Positions 10,591 to 21,793 of a stretch of 64,000 nucleotides of DNA are shown here, piece by piece; within the stretch, counting starts at the first letter, position 1; each line of letters starts with the position of its first letter. Origin of the DNA: Adiantum capillus-veneris (Eukaryota > Streptophyta > Polypodiopsida > Polypodiales > Pteridaceae). The position numbers were made by a program, and so were the translations under genes. The DNA is taken from the NCBI GenBank assembly GCA_014529385.2, contig CM043966.1:100855587-100919586 (forward strand), in the 5' to 3' direction. The notes beneath the pieces are model-generated. The model worked only from the letters and a program-made list of their open reading frames with translations, was not told the origin of the DNA and made no database searches.

Positions 10591-11571
10591 TGTCGAAAAG
10601 TGTGCGGTCTAGCTGGGAAGGTGCAAAACCTCTGGCTGTGAGAGTTCATGATGAAAGTCACAAACACTTTGTGGAAAGAATTTCTGGAGAATCACCAACC
10701 CTCTTTCTAAGGGTGACAGAAAATCTAAGAGCGTTCGTGACAGGAAAGTCACAAACCCTCTTTCCTATCGTGCTTGGAGTTTGCTTGTTTTCGTAGTCGA
10801 GATTATGATGAGAGGATCACCAAATCACATTTAATTTCACTTTAAAAGACCATTTAAAAACACTAAAGTTTCAACCATGAAACCTTAATGCTCATACAAG
10901 CACAAATCTCAATCAAAATCCAAACCTCTTTCATGGTATCATGTAGCCTCACCCCCAATTACATAGTCGTAACATCAAACAGTTGAAAGGAATACTCGAG
11001 CTTCCACCTTCATGGCGACCATTTTCTAATTTTGTAGAGATTTAAGAGCTTCTATATTGAACCCCACACACCATTTTGATAAGGGGAAACCCTAATTCAC
11101 TCCCTCACAAGCTCAGATACAAGATGGTGAAGAGGCGGGACTACAACACACATAGATTGGGCAACCATGGAAGCTATTGCACAGTAGAGAAAAATTGCTG
11201 GTGTTTTCTGTAAAAAGCAACCCTCTCTCTCTTACCCACGGCATTTTCAGCTGATGTGTCAGTTTTTGGGCCATTTTGCCACTTTGGACCGAAACTAGGT
11301 CATTTTCAGCTCATTGTTTATGCGAAAAATCCCAAACGGAGTCATAAAAATGCCTAAACTTGTGGGATCACTCGCATAATCATAAGCACGCAAATGCGCC
11401 GCATCCAGGGCCACGACTCCCTGGATAGGTATGTACATGATAATGACCGCAGTAGACGCTTCATCATATATCATAGTATATACATGATTGCTTTTATTTG
11501 CATACATCAAAAAGTATCAAGAGCGAGGCGAATGTTTTTATTTCACACTATGTACATTCCACGACACGACA
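10591..11571 (-). repeat. gypsy1 5' LTR (right)
   Basis: It runs from TGTCGAAAAG at 10591 to CGACA at 11571. LINE A1 sequence resumes at 11572 (ACGTATGC). Compared with the left LTR it lacks about 190 bp that hold a TATA-like box, so the promoter copy of the LTR is defective. Confidence 0.9.
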
Positions 11572-13078
11572 ACGTATGCAAAGCCTTCAAGTGCCGTGAG
11601 AATTTATGCATGTAGTCTTTCGCATCTACCAAAAAGTGATATGTCGACTACGTATGGGAGATGGAATTTCAAAATTATTTGCAAACACCATTGGTGTCAA
11701 ACAAGGATTCCCACTTTCCTCAACCCTCTTTGGGCTACTCATTGATGAATTGGAATGCATGGTTCTTGATTTTATGCAACAAGAAGGCATAGAAGAGATT
11801 AAGATTGGAAATACGGTGATCATGCTTTTGCTTTATGCCGATGATGTAGTGCTCTTGGCACATACCTTAGAATATGCACAAAAGCTTATGAGTGTCTTGG
11901 GACGCTTTTGCCTACATAGCGGCCTGATCGTGAATGGATCCAAAACCAAGGTTATGCTTGTAAAGACCCTCAATGATGAAAAGCCATGCATTGTATACAA
12001 CAATGAGAAACTTGAAGTGGTAGATAGCTTCAAGTAGCTTGGCCTTGAGGTTCCATCCAATCATAGATGGAAGGATTGAGCAATGTGTTGCTTGGAAGCC
12101 AGAAAGAGGGCTTATTATGCATTTGAGAACATGTACAATGTTGGAGAGATCAAGTGTTGGGCTCTCAAAAAGTACCTCTTTGACACATTGGTGACACCTG
12201 TGCTTCTTTATGGAGTGGAGGTGTGGGGTGGTAGCATCGGGAAGTCTACTTGGAAAGAGTTTGAGAGTGTCCAAAAGCGTTTTCTCACCAACTTTCTCCA
12301 AGTCAAGACACAAACGCCCTACATGCTCTTACTTCTTGAGTCCAGATCGCTGCCCATTGAGGTCTTGGGCATGCAAAGGGTTGTGGAGTACATGCTTAAG
12401 ACACAACGTAGCCCTTTGTATCGACTTCCTAGAATTGCATATGAAGCAAGTCAAAAGGTCCAAAAGACATGCAAGAGCAAAATACTAAGTTCGGGGTGGA
12501 TGCTTGACTTCAAGAAATGGTTTGGAAGATGGGATGCATGTCACTTGGTCAAGGATGCATCGATCGACTCCCAAGTTAATGAGGCCTTCTTATAACGCCT
12601 ATGTATCACGGCTTGGGAGAAATCCGGAGGTTCTCTCTTCAGCCATTACACCACACACATTGCCCTAAACTACAAATCTCTCTTCTTCTCCGAACGCCAT
12701 TACCAAACCCATCCCTACATCCTTGAGCCCATCCCATTGAGTGTGATCCGCACCATTGTCTCTATTTGTCTTAGCTCCCATTCTCTATGCTGCGAGACAG
12801 GATGTTGGGACACTGGCGAGGAGTCTCATCGACTTTGTACCTTATGCCCTCGTCATGTGCGAGAGAGTGAGTACCACACACTACTTGAGTGCTCAGCTTT
12901 TGACCACATTAGGTCCTCTTTTCCCAATATATTCAGCCATGAGCTCTCCCTACATACCTTCCTCTCCCAACCACCATGTGGACTCTCTATTGTGACGCTC
13001 ATTTCAACCATTTTTGAGCATCGAGAGTCACTTATGAATAATGCAATGCATGAGAGCATTGAGAGGTCGGCTCTTTAA
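11572..13078 (+). pseudogene. LINE A1 ORF2 C-terminal part: reverse transcriptase and zinc motif
   Basis: This continues A1 after gypsy1. It shows GVKQGFPLSSTLFGLL, the catalytic box LLYADDVVLL near 11826, and the thumb region. Further on it has VWGGSIGKSTWKEFE and the C-terminal zinc motif CTLC...EYHTLLEC near 12838-12895 (CX2CX9HX4C). A stop at 12035 (TAG), another near 12080, a stop at 12593 and a frameshift near 12600-12730 break it. The final frame ends at 13076-13078, just before the CT tract. Confidence 0.85.
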
Positions 13079-13104
13079 GATAAAGTCTTAAGACCTCTCC
13101 TCCC

Positions 13105-13106
<2 letters not shown>

Positions 13107-13191
<85 letters not shown>

Positions 13192-13244
13192 GCGTCAAGT
13201 CTTGGCCAAGTGGATCTTTGAAGTCTGTTGGAATTCTCTCTCTT

Positions 13245-13306
<62 letters not shown>
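13107..13306. repeat. (CT)n, right copy of A1 duplication, (CT)n, (TA)n
   Basis: A CT tract at 13107-13190 follows LINE A1. The segment 13191-13235 then repeats 893-937, and a second CT-rich run (to 13276) and a TA run (13277-13305) follow. The order CT, segment, CT mirrors the order on the left side of A1. Confidence 0.6.
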
Positions 13307-13308
<2 letters not shown>

Positions 13309-13816
13309 ATATCATGGATAGCTCCTAAATATACTCACATTAAGGTGGCCAGGGCTCAAGGTGCGCGACAGCGTTGTTGCTACCTCAATACCAAGGAGGC
13401 ACCCCTTTATCTCTTTCCTCCGTCCCTCTATACCTTCCCACCGCCGTGTTTCCTACTCATTTCCAACCCACACTCTCCACGTAACCATCACCTTTTACCT
13501 CTCCTCCTAGCCTTTGATATCATGGTATGACAATCCCTTCTCCTTCTCTCGTCGAGTATTACATCTCATAGTACCACATCTTATCCTCCTATGTCGTGAA
13601 ATGACGCCATAATTTGTAGCTTCTACTGGCTACCAGATTTTCTTAACCTTCATCAATGCGCACACACACATGGGCGATGATGTGAACGGGGAGCAGCAGT
13701 GTACTAATCTAGCTCCATATATGCAAAAGGTGGGGGATGGTGTAGAGGAGGAGCCGTCATCTGCAGAGCCGGATATGGACCTCAAAACCCTTGTCAAGTC
13801 AATGAAGTCATATATG

Positions 13817-13817
<1 letters not shown>
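13307..13817. other. unassigned region with one short open frame
   Basis: No known domain was recognised. The short sequence GATATCATGG occurs at about 13308 and again near 13516. A frame from ATG 13670 reads an acidic peptide (MGDDVNGEQQCTNLAPYMQ and onward) for about 50 codons before running into CT repeats. It may be the start of a truncated LINE ORF1, but nothing proves this. Confidence 0.3.
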
Positions 13818-13892
<75 letters not shown>

Positions 13893-14037
13893 CTGTATGG
13901 GTCAAGAATGCATGCAGTTACCACTGACCAATGTTCAAGAAAAATATGTCCCATCTTAATATTGCGTCGTTTTCAATTTCAAAAATGTTGGTTGAGGGAA
14001 AGGGGGAAAGGAGAAATTCCACCCGAAAATAGAGAAA

Positions 14038-14130
<93 letters not shown>

Positions 14131-14298
14131 CCCCCCCCCCCCCCTCCTGTACGGGCCAAGAATGCATGCAGTTACCACTGACCAATGTTCGGGAAAAATG
14201 TGTCTCAACTTAATATCGTGTCATTTCCTATTCAAAAAATTGTCGATTGAGGGCAAGGGGAAAAGGAGAAATTCCGCCCAAAAATAGAGAAAAATAGT
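13818..14298. repeat. 150-bp direct repeat around a (CT)n(C)n tract
   Basis: Segment 13887-14039 and segment 14144-14298 are clear diverged copies; both contain CAAGAATGCATGCAGTTACC. A CT run (14040-14127) and a C run (14128-14143) separate them, and a CT run (13818-13886) precedes the first copy. The layout resembles the flanks of LINE A4 without a LINE between them. Confidence 0.75.
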
Positions 14299-14408
14299 GT
14301 GAAAACCCGAATAATTTTCTAAAATTTCCTCTTGGAAATCTAAAGGAAAAAGGAAATTTGTATTCTTGGAAAAATGATTTTTCTCGAACACTGCCACTCA
14401 CCAATACG

Positions 14409-14471
<63 letters not shown>

Positions 14472-14701
14472 AAAAACGCAACCGTTTTTTGACCTAGTAG
14501 ACAGCAGTTCACTCTTTTGATCATGACTTCTTTATCCGAACTCCAATTTGGGTGATCTATAGCCTCAATCGAAGAGCACAACACCCTCTACACATTGATG
14601 TAAAGACAAAAAATTTCAAAGTTGTGGAAGGAATTTTGTAGCAGTATTTTTGAAGTGAACAGGTTCAAGAAAGTTGAATCTCATCTCTTATTTTACATAC
14701 A

Positions 14702-15420
14702 ATGTCGTCCGGCACTTGCAAGGGTTCTTCTTCAACAAGGTCCACAACCATTGTGGAAAATGATCCAAAATCTCCTAAGTGTGGAGATAGCAACACAACC
14801 ACCCAATCAACGACATCAAAAACCATGATCATGGCATACTTGGTATCATTGCAAGAGATTGTAAACAAACAAGGCAAAGACTTACGAGCACTTGCAATGG
14901 AGAATGGCACACTAAGGGTACTTGTGGTTGAGAATGAGAATCTCAAGAGGACACTTGAGATGCAAACAACACGTTTGATGCAACTTGAAGAGGAAGTCAA
15001 GTAATGTAAACGCTCTCTTATGGACTTGAATGCTTTGAAGGAGTGCATGAGCAAAGTAGACCATGACCATGTATTGAAAGAGGAGAAATTTGACACCATG
15101 AGCCGGGATGTATGCAACATGAAAAATGTATGCACAAATAAGTCTTGGGCTAATGTATGTGGTAGCAATGTGGTTCCTAATTCCTCACTCATGCAAGCTA
15201 TGGTTCAAACAAATAATGTTGAGAATATGGATGTGGAGGAGTTGAAGGAACGGGAGCAACGTTCCAAGAACATTGTTAGTTGTGGAATTCCCAAAGAAAA
15301 GCTAGAGACACCTCCTTCTCTTGCCATTGTTATCGAAGATTTCTTCAAAACCCACTTTGGCATGACCGGAGGTATGGTCTATGGAGCACATAGAGTGGGG
15401 AATCAAGGACCCCATAAAGA
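14702..15420 (+). pseudogene. LINE A2 ORF1, broken
   Basis: It begins ATGTCGTCCGGCACTTGCAAG, matching the ORF1 start of A4 at 34230. A Ser/Thr-rich head leads into a coiled coil (ENGTLRVLVVENENLKRTLE). A stop at 15002-15004 (CAAGTAATG where A4 has CAAGGAATG) interrupts it, and it resumes at 15020. The RNA-binding core reads RSKNIVSCGIPKEKLE, altered from NIVIRGIPEE. The frame is then joined by a deletion near 15416 to late endonuclease sequence. Confidence 0.8.
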
Positions 15421-17914
15421 GTTTTATGTTTGGCCAATGGACCCCATAATCCGACCATCGGACCTTATGTATTGACTTTTCATGTGGATAAGCAACTAAG
15501 CATGATTTAATCTCAGCCAAAGGAAAGAGAAATTATCACTATGTATGGATTTCAAACGGACACCAATGTACATTGAAATGGTTGAGCAAAAGTTATGGAT
15601 GACAAAGCTTCAATATGACGCACCATTGGAAACTAAATGGGAAGCTCTCAAGAAAGTTATTTGTTCTTGTGCTAAAGAATTCTTTTCCATAAAGCATCTC
15701 TATGTATCAACAAAGATAGATCTTGCAAAAGGTGGTTCGATAAAGAATGTCAAGATGCTCGAAAGTCCCTTTTTATAAAGCTTGATGCAATTATGGACAA
15801 AGACAACTATCAAAGTCATTTGCATACATACAAGGCATCGATTCAAAAGAAGAGAAGAAGATGGGAAGTAAAGAAACAACCTTTTCAAGTCCAAGAAAAG
15901 GCACATGCATGTGGAAGAATTTGGAGAAACCCGAGGGGCAAGAGGGTTGAGAATTTTGGTAACTTGAGTCTTCTGGCCCATGTACACACATTGTAGGCAA
16001 TTATATGAGTAAGCAAATGTTGAAAAAATAACATTTTATGGTTCGCTCCCACGTATGCCTTCTTTTTTTTACTATTGAGGATGTATGCGGTGGGCTTGAA
16101 AAGTTGGCCACTCTCAAAGATGGGCATCTTCAAGGTATCAAGCTGGGGCATCTTCAAGGTATCAAGAGGGGCATCTTCAAGGTATCAAGCTGGAGATGAT
16201 CAAATGGACTGCAGATTTTACCCATGAGTGGATGTGTGATATGTTCAACCTTGCACTTCAACATGGTATGCCTTATGATTGGAGTACTAATTGGGTTAAG
16301 CCTTTGCATAAAGGAGGGGATGTAAAGAATGTAAACAACTATCAAACTATAATGATTGGGTCTCTTATGGAAAAGTTGTTAGGGTTCATAATGGAGATGA
16401 AATTCAGTGGATTGAAGAGAACGACAAGCGTGCAAAAGGACAAGCAAGTTTTCATCGATGCCATATCACCATTGATCATCTTGTCACTCTTCGTGTTCTC
16501 ATGGACAAAAGCCAATTGAAAGGCAAGCGATTGTATTGTTGTTTTGTGGACTTTAAGAAAGCATTTGATATGATTCCACGTAATAATTTGTGGAGAAGGA
16601 TGGAAGAACTCCAAGTGCCAAGTGAGTTTATGCTTGCGGTTTCTCGAATCGATGAGAAGGTGATTTGTCAATTGCGTATGGGAAGAGAAATTTCAGAAAT
16701 TTTTGTAAGCACTATTGGGGTTAAACAAGGATGTCCGTTGTCACCAACTCTCTTTGGTCTATGCATCGATCAATTGGAACAAATGGTACTTGACTTTATG
16801 AAAGAAGAAAACATTGAAGAGGTCACTATTTGCATTGCGGTAATCATGCTTTTGTTGTATGCGGATGATGTAGTGCTTCTAGCACACACTTTAGAAGATG
16901 CACAAAAGCTTATGGTTGTCCTTGAGAACTTTTGCTTGCATAGTGGGATGATTGTGAATGAATCCAAAACAAAGGTTATACTTGTGAAAACCAACCATAA
17001 GGAGAATACATGCATTGTGTACAACAATGAGACACTTAAAGTTGTTGAGAGATTTTACGTACCTTGGCCTTGAGGTTCCGTTCAATCACAAGTGGTATGA
17101 ATGTGCTATGCGTCGTTTGGAAGCGGGAAAGAGAGCATATTTTGCATTTGAGAACATGTGTAATACAGGAAAGATTAAGTGTTGATTTCTCAAGAAGTAT
17201 CCTTTTGATGCATTGGGGACATTGATTCTTATTTATGGAGTTGAAGTGTGGGGCGGGAGCATCTCAAAGTCTACTCGCAAAGAGTTTGAGAATGTCCAAA
17301 AGCGTTTTCTTACAAACTTTCTCCAAGTTAAGACACAAACACCATGTACGCTCCTACTTCTTGAGTCAGGATCTCTTCCAATTGAGGTTATGGGCATGGA
17401 AAGGGTTGTGGAGTACATGATAAAGATGCATCAAAACCCCTCACATCGACTTCCTACAATTGCATGGGAAGCAAGCAAAAAAGTTGAAAAGACGCATAAA
17501 AGCAAGATCTTGAGCACGGGATGGATGCAAGATATAAAGAAGTGATTTGGGAGATGGGATGCATTACACTTGCTGCATGATGCTACAATTGACTCCCAAG
17601 TGAATGAAGCTTTTCTACAACGCCAATATATTACGGCTTGGGAGAAATCCGGTGGGTCACGCTTCATACATTACACCACCCATGTCCCCAACTACAAATT
17701 CATGTTCTTCGTTGAAAGAGGAAACCGTACTCTCACTTACATGCTTGAACCTATCCCCTTGTTGACGATACACACTATCGCAGCCAGTCGACTTAGCTCC
17801 CATTTCCTTCGATGCGAAATAGAGCGTTGGAAAATAGAGAAGAGTCAAATCGACTGTGCACATTATGCTCAATGCAAGTTTTCGAGAGTCCGAGTACCAC
17901 ACACTACTAGAGTG
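15421..17914 (+). pseudogene. LINE A2 ORF2 remnant: linker, reverse transcriptase, C-terminal region
   Basis: Only the last part of the endonuclease (SFMFGQW equivalent near 15420) is left. The linker (15545-16000), the reverse transcriptase and the C-terminal region follow. RT blocks visible include LYCCFVDFKKAFDMIPRNNL near 16530, GVKQGCPLSPTLFGL near 16720 and LLYADDVVLL near 16855. There are frameshifts near 16000, 16400 and 17060 and a stop at 17184. A 24-bp unit is triplicated at 16122-16193. The C-terminal zinc region is out of frame by 17880. Confidence 0.8.
16122..16193 (+). repeat. 24-bp tandem repeat, three units, in LINE A2
   Basis: The unit GGGCATCTTCAAGGTATCAA plus four bases occurs three times in a row. 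A4 has a single copy (GATCTTCAAGGTATCAAG near 36645), so this is a local expansion in A2. Confidence 0.85.
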
Positions 17915-18480
17915 CTGCGTCAAGTGTGCACACCATTCTATCAAATTACTCATGAGAAGGCCTTCTTATATAGATGTAAGGGAGTCTCTAAACGCCCATG
18001 TGCAACCGCCCTTAGATAGCCAAGTCCAAGTAGGACTCTCCCATGTGCCCATGTGTAGCCGCTTTTGGGTAGACAAGTCCTCCTAGAACTCGGCCAACCA
18101 GCCAAGGAAATCCGGCCATCGACGCCGACCACCAGCCAAAGACCACGAAAAACGGGCCACCGGACGACCATTTTCCGATTGTCTTCCGTCGTCCGGCCAA
18201 TATATTTCGGCGAAAATGAATATTCCAACGAAAGGAATAAAAAGTATCGGGGTTTTCATCCCCAAGGCCCTCGAAGTTGGGCCTAAATTTTATCCGTACC
18301 ATCCACGATCACAAATAGATATCTCATCAACGTGCAAAGCTGGAATCCACCAAATATATGTGCACCATTGGCTTCTCCTCATATGGGGCCCTTACAAACT
18401 GTGCAACATATATTGTGGTGGGAAAACTGAGAGAGGTGGGCATTGCAAGTATACCAACAATTGAAAATGTTTGAATCTTT
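17915..18480. other. unassigned spacer with a short imperfect duplication
   Basis: The segment CGCCCATGTGCAACCGCCC..AGATAGCCAAGTCC near 17992-18030 recurs, diverged, at about 18047-18088. The part from 18090 to 18200 is GC-rich with many CCGG-type words. No coding function or element terminus was recognised. Confidence 0.35.
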
Positions 18481-19248
18481 TGAAGTGGGATCCAGCTCCT
18501 TTTCAAGTGAAAATGTTAGCTATAGCAACATCACATTGGGTCGTTGCTAGTGAGTTGTCTGCAAATCCATCGGTTTTCTCATGAAGGTTACTAGACGCGC
18601 TGTCTACCTTCCTTGGTGGCAAGATCTAGTTCAACTAAGGACGTTATTTTTGGTGTTGTGGCTTTGAGGCTGCTCGACCTCTCTCTGAGGTCAAATCCCT
18701 CGCCTGGTTCTAGAGGATCTTCATTGAGGGGCAAATCTACTGCTTTGAGGTGTCTCTACATATTTGAGAAGTGGTTTTGGTTCTTATATGGTTCTATATT
18801 TGGGTGCTGGTCGTGGATACTAGCACATGATGGGAGGGTTGGCTCCTTTGGAGGATTGGCAAGTATGGCAGGTGGCAGACTCTAGTCCCTGGTGGCGTCG
18901 ATCTACATCATTGATGGTGCAAGGCTCACCATAACATCCCGTTTTTCTGCTTCTACTTGGTAGTCGATGGGTTAGAATTCAGCCAGGTATTCTTTCAAGG
19001 TGATGGAAGCTCTGGACTTCGCCCTAACTCTACGACATTGTTTATGCTTTACTTCTAGCTAGTGTGCATTGCGGTGGTTTCTCTTGTTGTTGTTGGTTAA
19101 TTGCATGATATGTGTAAGGCTTTGGGCTCCTTGTAATCGCATGTTTATTGCCTTTGGCTCGATTGTTGAGCAAGGATTTTATTGTAACGTTTTTTGGTTG
19201 TATTAATATTATCTAGCTCATTATTGTGAGTTTTGAAAAAAAAAAAGT
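18481..19248 (+). mobile_element. L1-type 3' end fragment
   Basis: This is non-coding sequence ending in CTCATTATTGTGAGTTTTG followed by an A-run (19235-19246). The inverted repeat plus A-tail is the same 3' terminus seen on L1-A at 24605-24637. The left edge is uncertain; homology to coding parts of L1 is not visible, so this is probably mostly 3' UTR. Confidence 0.5.
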
Positions 19249-19257
19249 TCATCGAAA

Positions 19258-20000
19258 TGAAAAGTAGAGTTTTTCTTTTGGCAAAACTCACTAAATGTGA
19301 GTAGTATATTAAAAACCAAAAAGAATTAAAAGAGAAAACCCTGCTCAAATGCATCAAGCCACATCACCAAGCACCAAGTATGAAGGAGAAAATAAAGTGA
19401 AAAAATATGGGAAAATTTCATGTAATCCAATACCCAATGCCCTTCTTTTAAGAGAGAAGAAGTAAGCAAATGTCAACACCTTCTTAGTAGAACCTACAAA
19501 AAAGTGTTAAAAAGGAAGTTTTTCATCATTAACTTGCCACGTGGCACTAATAAGAAGCTCTCCCAAAATGCAACTCTCTACTAAAGGGCTTATGGAGTCC
19601 AAAAAATAATGTTTATTTAGTTGTTTGTAGTTTTCAAGGAGAAATTGAATGTAGAAAAACTTTAGTGAGACATTTTGAATTCCTTTTTTTTCTTTTGCAA
19701 AACTCACAATTTGTGAGTGATTGCATTAATTATTAGCGAGCAAAAAATTACAACCTTGCTTAAACCCAAGCTAGGGCATACTAGCATCAGAACAGAGATA
19801 AACATCACACCAAACAGATATGACATTTTGCATTCCTCTCCTTCGTCTATGTATCTTGTGATGGTAAGGATCCTTTGAATTGCATTTTTCTCCGATTCTT
19901 TGTAGCTTGTGCTAATCGATTAATTTGTGGTTTGTTTTTTTTTTCACACTCACAAAGTATGAGTGAAAATAAAATTACAAACCAATATTGTGATCTCTTA
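19258..20000 (-). repeat. three minus-strand L1-type 3' termini
   Basis: T-runs followed by ACTCAC-N-GTGAGT inverted repeats occur at 19287-19303, 19702-19718 and 19948-19964. Read on the minus strand each is a hairpin followed by an A-tail, as at the L1-A 3' end. They are probably 5'-truncated copies (or SINEs sharing the tail) that extend to the right of each hairpin. No coding sequence was recognised between them. Confidence 0.5.
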
Positions 20001-20274
20001 TATAGTTTCTCATAAACGAAGAGCTTCTCATTCCCTGCTCATTGTAGTAAGTTCCTAACGGCTTTCAAGATAATCTTCTAAAGCGTCCATGTGCATACAC
20101 GCTCAAACATATGCACATCTTGAAGACTACATAGCTTTGTTTGTATGTCATGTATGCCCTCTCCTTTTGCATCCCATTTCAAGCTTTAGCTCCCAATCAA
20201 ATGGGCTTCTTCTATACTCTTTATAATGCAGCCTAAAATTTTCAAGGAAGGAGAGGGCATCCACGTGTCACTCC

Positions 20275-21278
20275 TTGGTTCATTTCAAAAAACACCTTAC
20301 AACGAAAGTTTTTTGTTCAGTGAGATTCAAAGAGGCCTCCGATGTGGAAAAGATCCTTGAGAAAGGGCCCCTTGTATTTAATAGGACTACGGTTTGTGTG
20401 GTGCCTTGGGAGCTAGTGTTTGACTCAGCTGAATCTCTACAAGGGTTTCATCCGGTCTGGGTTGAGTTTGTGGGACTACCTAGATGGCGTGGGAAAATCT
20501 TAGGATGCTTGCTAATCAAATATGCACTCCCTTATTTATGCCTGGCAAGAGAGGGTTTGGCAGAATCTCAAACAGGGTTTGTATAGGCTTGGATGTGTCT
20601 AAAACGCCACCTAAGAGCATGGTAATCAATGTTGGAGCTGGGCTTGTTACTATTCCGCTAAACTTTGGGACATACTTTGGAGCATGTTTTGAATGCAACA
20701 ACTTTGGACACTTCACCAAGGATTGCCCCTTGAAGACTAATGGTACTGCAGGTCTGGCAGCACAGGTCCTGAGTGAAAAGGAAACCTCGATGGAAGGGTT
20801 GGAGAAGCAAGGAGGTAGTAACGAAGGGGCAAATGCAGGGAAGGATAAAGTAGATATGGTATGTGACAAAATGGATATAAAGATCCAGGAAAATATTGTG
20901 GAGGAATCAATTCCCATACAACAAATCTCCAAAGGTGCATGCACTAATAATATGTTCGTTACTCCCGTTGTTACCCCGAAATTTCTAACAGTGACAACAG
21001 TGACGGCTGTTCAAGTCCCTGGTCTGAAAAGAGCCAAAAGGGTGAAGGCAGTGGCAAGAGACTCCAAAGTGCTTGAAGTCGTGAGAACACTTGAGGTGAA
21101 AGGATATACTCTGTCTTCCACCCCTTTGAAAGGAGGGGAGCTCACTGTCCCACTACAAAATCCATTTGCAGCACTGCAAGAAAAGAAATCCCCTGACTTG
21201 GAACCCCCGGATTCTCCTGAGACCAAGGAGAGGGGGGGTGGGCATGATTCGAATGCTGAAGAATTCATTCCTCTATAA
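20275..21278 (+). pseudogene. L1-A ORF1 (gag-like nucleic-acid-binding protein)
   Basis: The N-terminal frame (20275-20586) has VFCSVRFKEASDVEKILEKG and VWVEFVGLP, the pattern of the DUF4283 domain of plant L1 ORF1. A frameshift near 20490-20560 moves to the frame 20484-21278. That frame contains CFECNNFGHFTKDC, a full CX2CX4HX4C zinc knuckle, followed by a long low-complexity tail ending with acidic residues at 21278. The protein would coat L1 RNA. The endonuclease frame begins immediately after it. Confidence 0.8.
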
Positions 21279-21289
21279 CAATGAGCTGC

Positions 21290-21748
21290 TCATTAATGAT
21301 GAAGTCTCTCACTATCCAATCTTGGAACGTAAAGGGGTTGAAAACCTGTAAGAAGAGTACCTTATTCTAGGAGGAAATAAAAAAGGAGAAGGTAGTCAAC
21401 TGTTGGGCCATCCAAGAACACCACTTGGATGCTCATAGCAAGAGAAAGCAGGTGCTAGGAAAGAAACTTGTATTCTATGGAGAAGGAAGTAACAGTTTTA
21501 GTGGTGTCCTTAGCATTGCGGACAGGGAATTGGAGTTGAAGTTGGTTCTAAACCACCCATCTGGCAGAATATTGGGGATTAAAATCAGATGGGAAGGGCA
21601 TCCCTTCACCATTGTGAATGTGTACGGCCCTTGCAATGCAAAAGATAGAGCTAAATTATGGATGCATCTTAGAGATACTCCTTTTGAAGGTGACTGGTTG
21701 TTGGTTGGCGACTTCAATATGGTAGAAAAGAGCAGGGATAGAACATGA
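21290..21748 (+). pseudogene. L1-A APE endonuclease N-terminal part
   Basis: SWNVKGL opens near 21311. A stop at 21368-21370 (TAG) interrupts before AIQEHHLD, the usual position of the catalytic Glu. The frame 21425-21748 follows, with FTIVNVYGPC and WLLVGDFNMV, the conserved late endonuclease blocks. It ends in a stop after SRDRT. Confidence 0.75.
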
Positions 21749-21793
21749 TCCTCCAGTACTCTGGCTGGCTCAAAAAGGACTAAATGGCAAAGT

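Larger units (their letters stand above)
3435..11571 (-). mobile_element. gypsy1: Ty3/gypsy LTR retrotransposon inserted in LINE A1
   Basis: The element has two LTRs (3435-4579 and 10591-11571), a primer binding site next to the right LTR and a polypurine tract next to the left LTR, so it reads on the minus strand. Order in the sense direction: gag, protease, reverse transcriptase, RNase H, integrase, which is the Ty3/gypsy order. The frame is broken into at least eight pieces. The outer end of the left LTR lacks 26 bp together with adjoining LINE sequence, so no target duplication remains. Confidence 0.92.
1027..13106 (+). mobile_element. LINE family A, copy A1 (split by gypsy1)
   Basis: This is a non-LTR retrotransposon on the plus strand in two blocks, 1027-3434 and 11572-13106, separated by the gypsy1 insertion. 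It starts inside the 5' UTR relative to copies A4 and A5, and then carries ORF1 and ORF2 remnants. About 450 bp of ORF2 (scaled on copy A4), at the start of the reverse transcriptase, is missing at the left gypsy1 junction. The copy has multiple stops and frameshifts and is inactive. Its 3' end passes into (CT)n at 13107 and lacks the GGTCCCAT...GATAATAAAA tail block seen in A4. Confidence 0.85.
14470..17914 (+). mobile_element. LINE family A, copy A2 (internally deleted, 3' truncated)
   Basis: It starts directly after the CT tract 14411-14469 with AAAAAACGCA..CCGTTTTTTGACC, the same 5' end as A4, so the 5' UTR is complete. ORF1 is followed by a deletion of about 1 kb that removes most of the endonuclease. 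The reverse transcriptase follows. Homology to A4 stops near 17914 within the C-terminal zinc region, so the 3' tail is missing. Several stops and frameshifts show it is inactive. Confidence 0.85.

Noticed and set aside
18613-18885. Open frame of 90 codons near 18613
   Set aside because: It lies in an L1-type 3' region, has no domain and no splice context.
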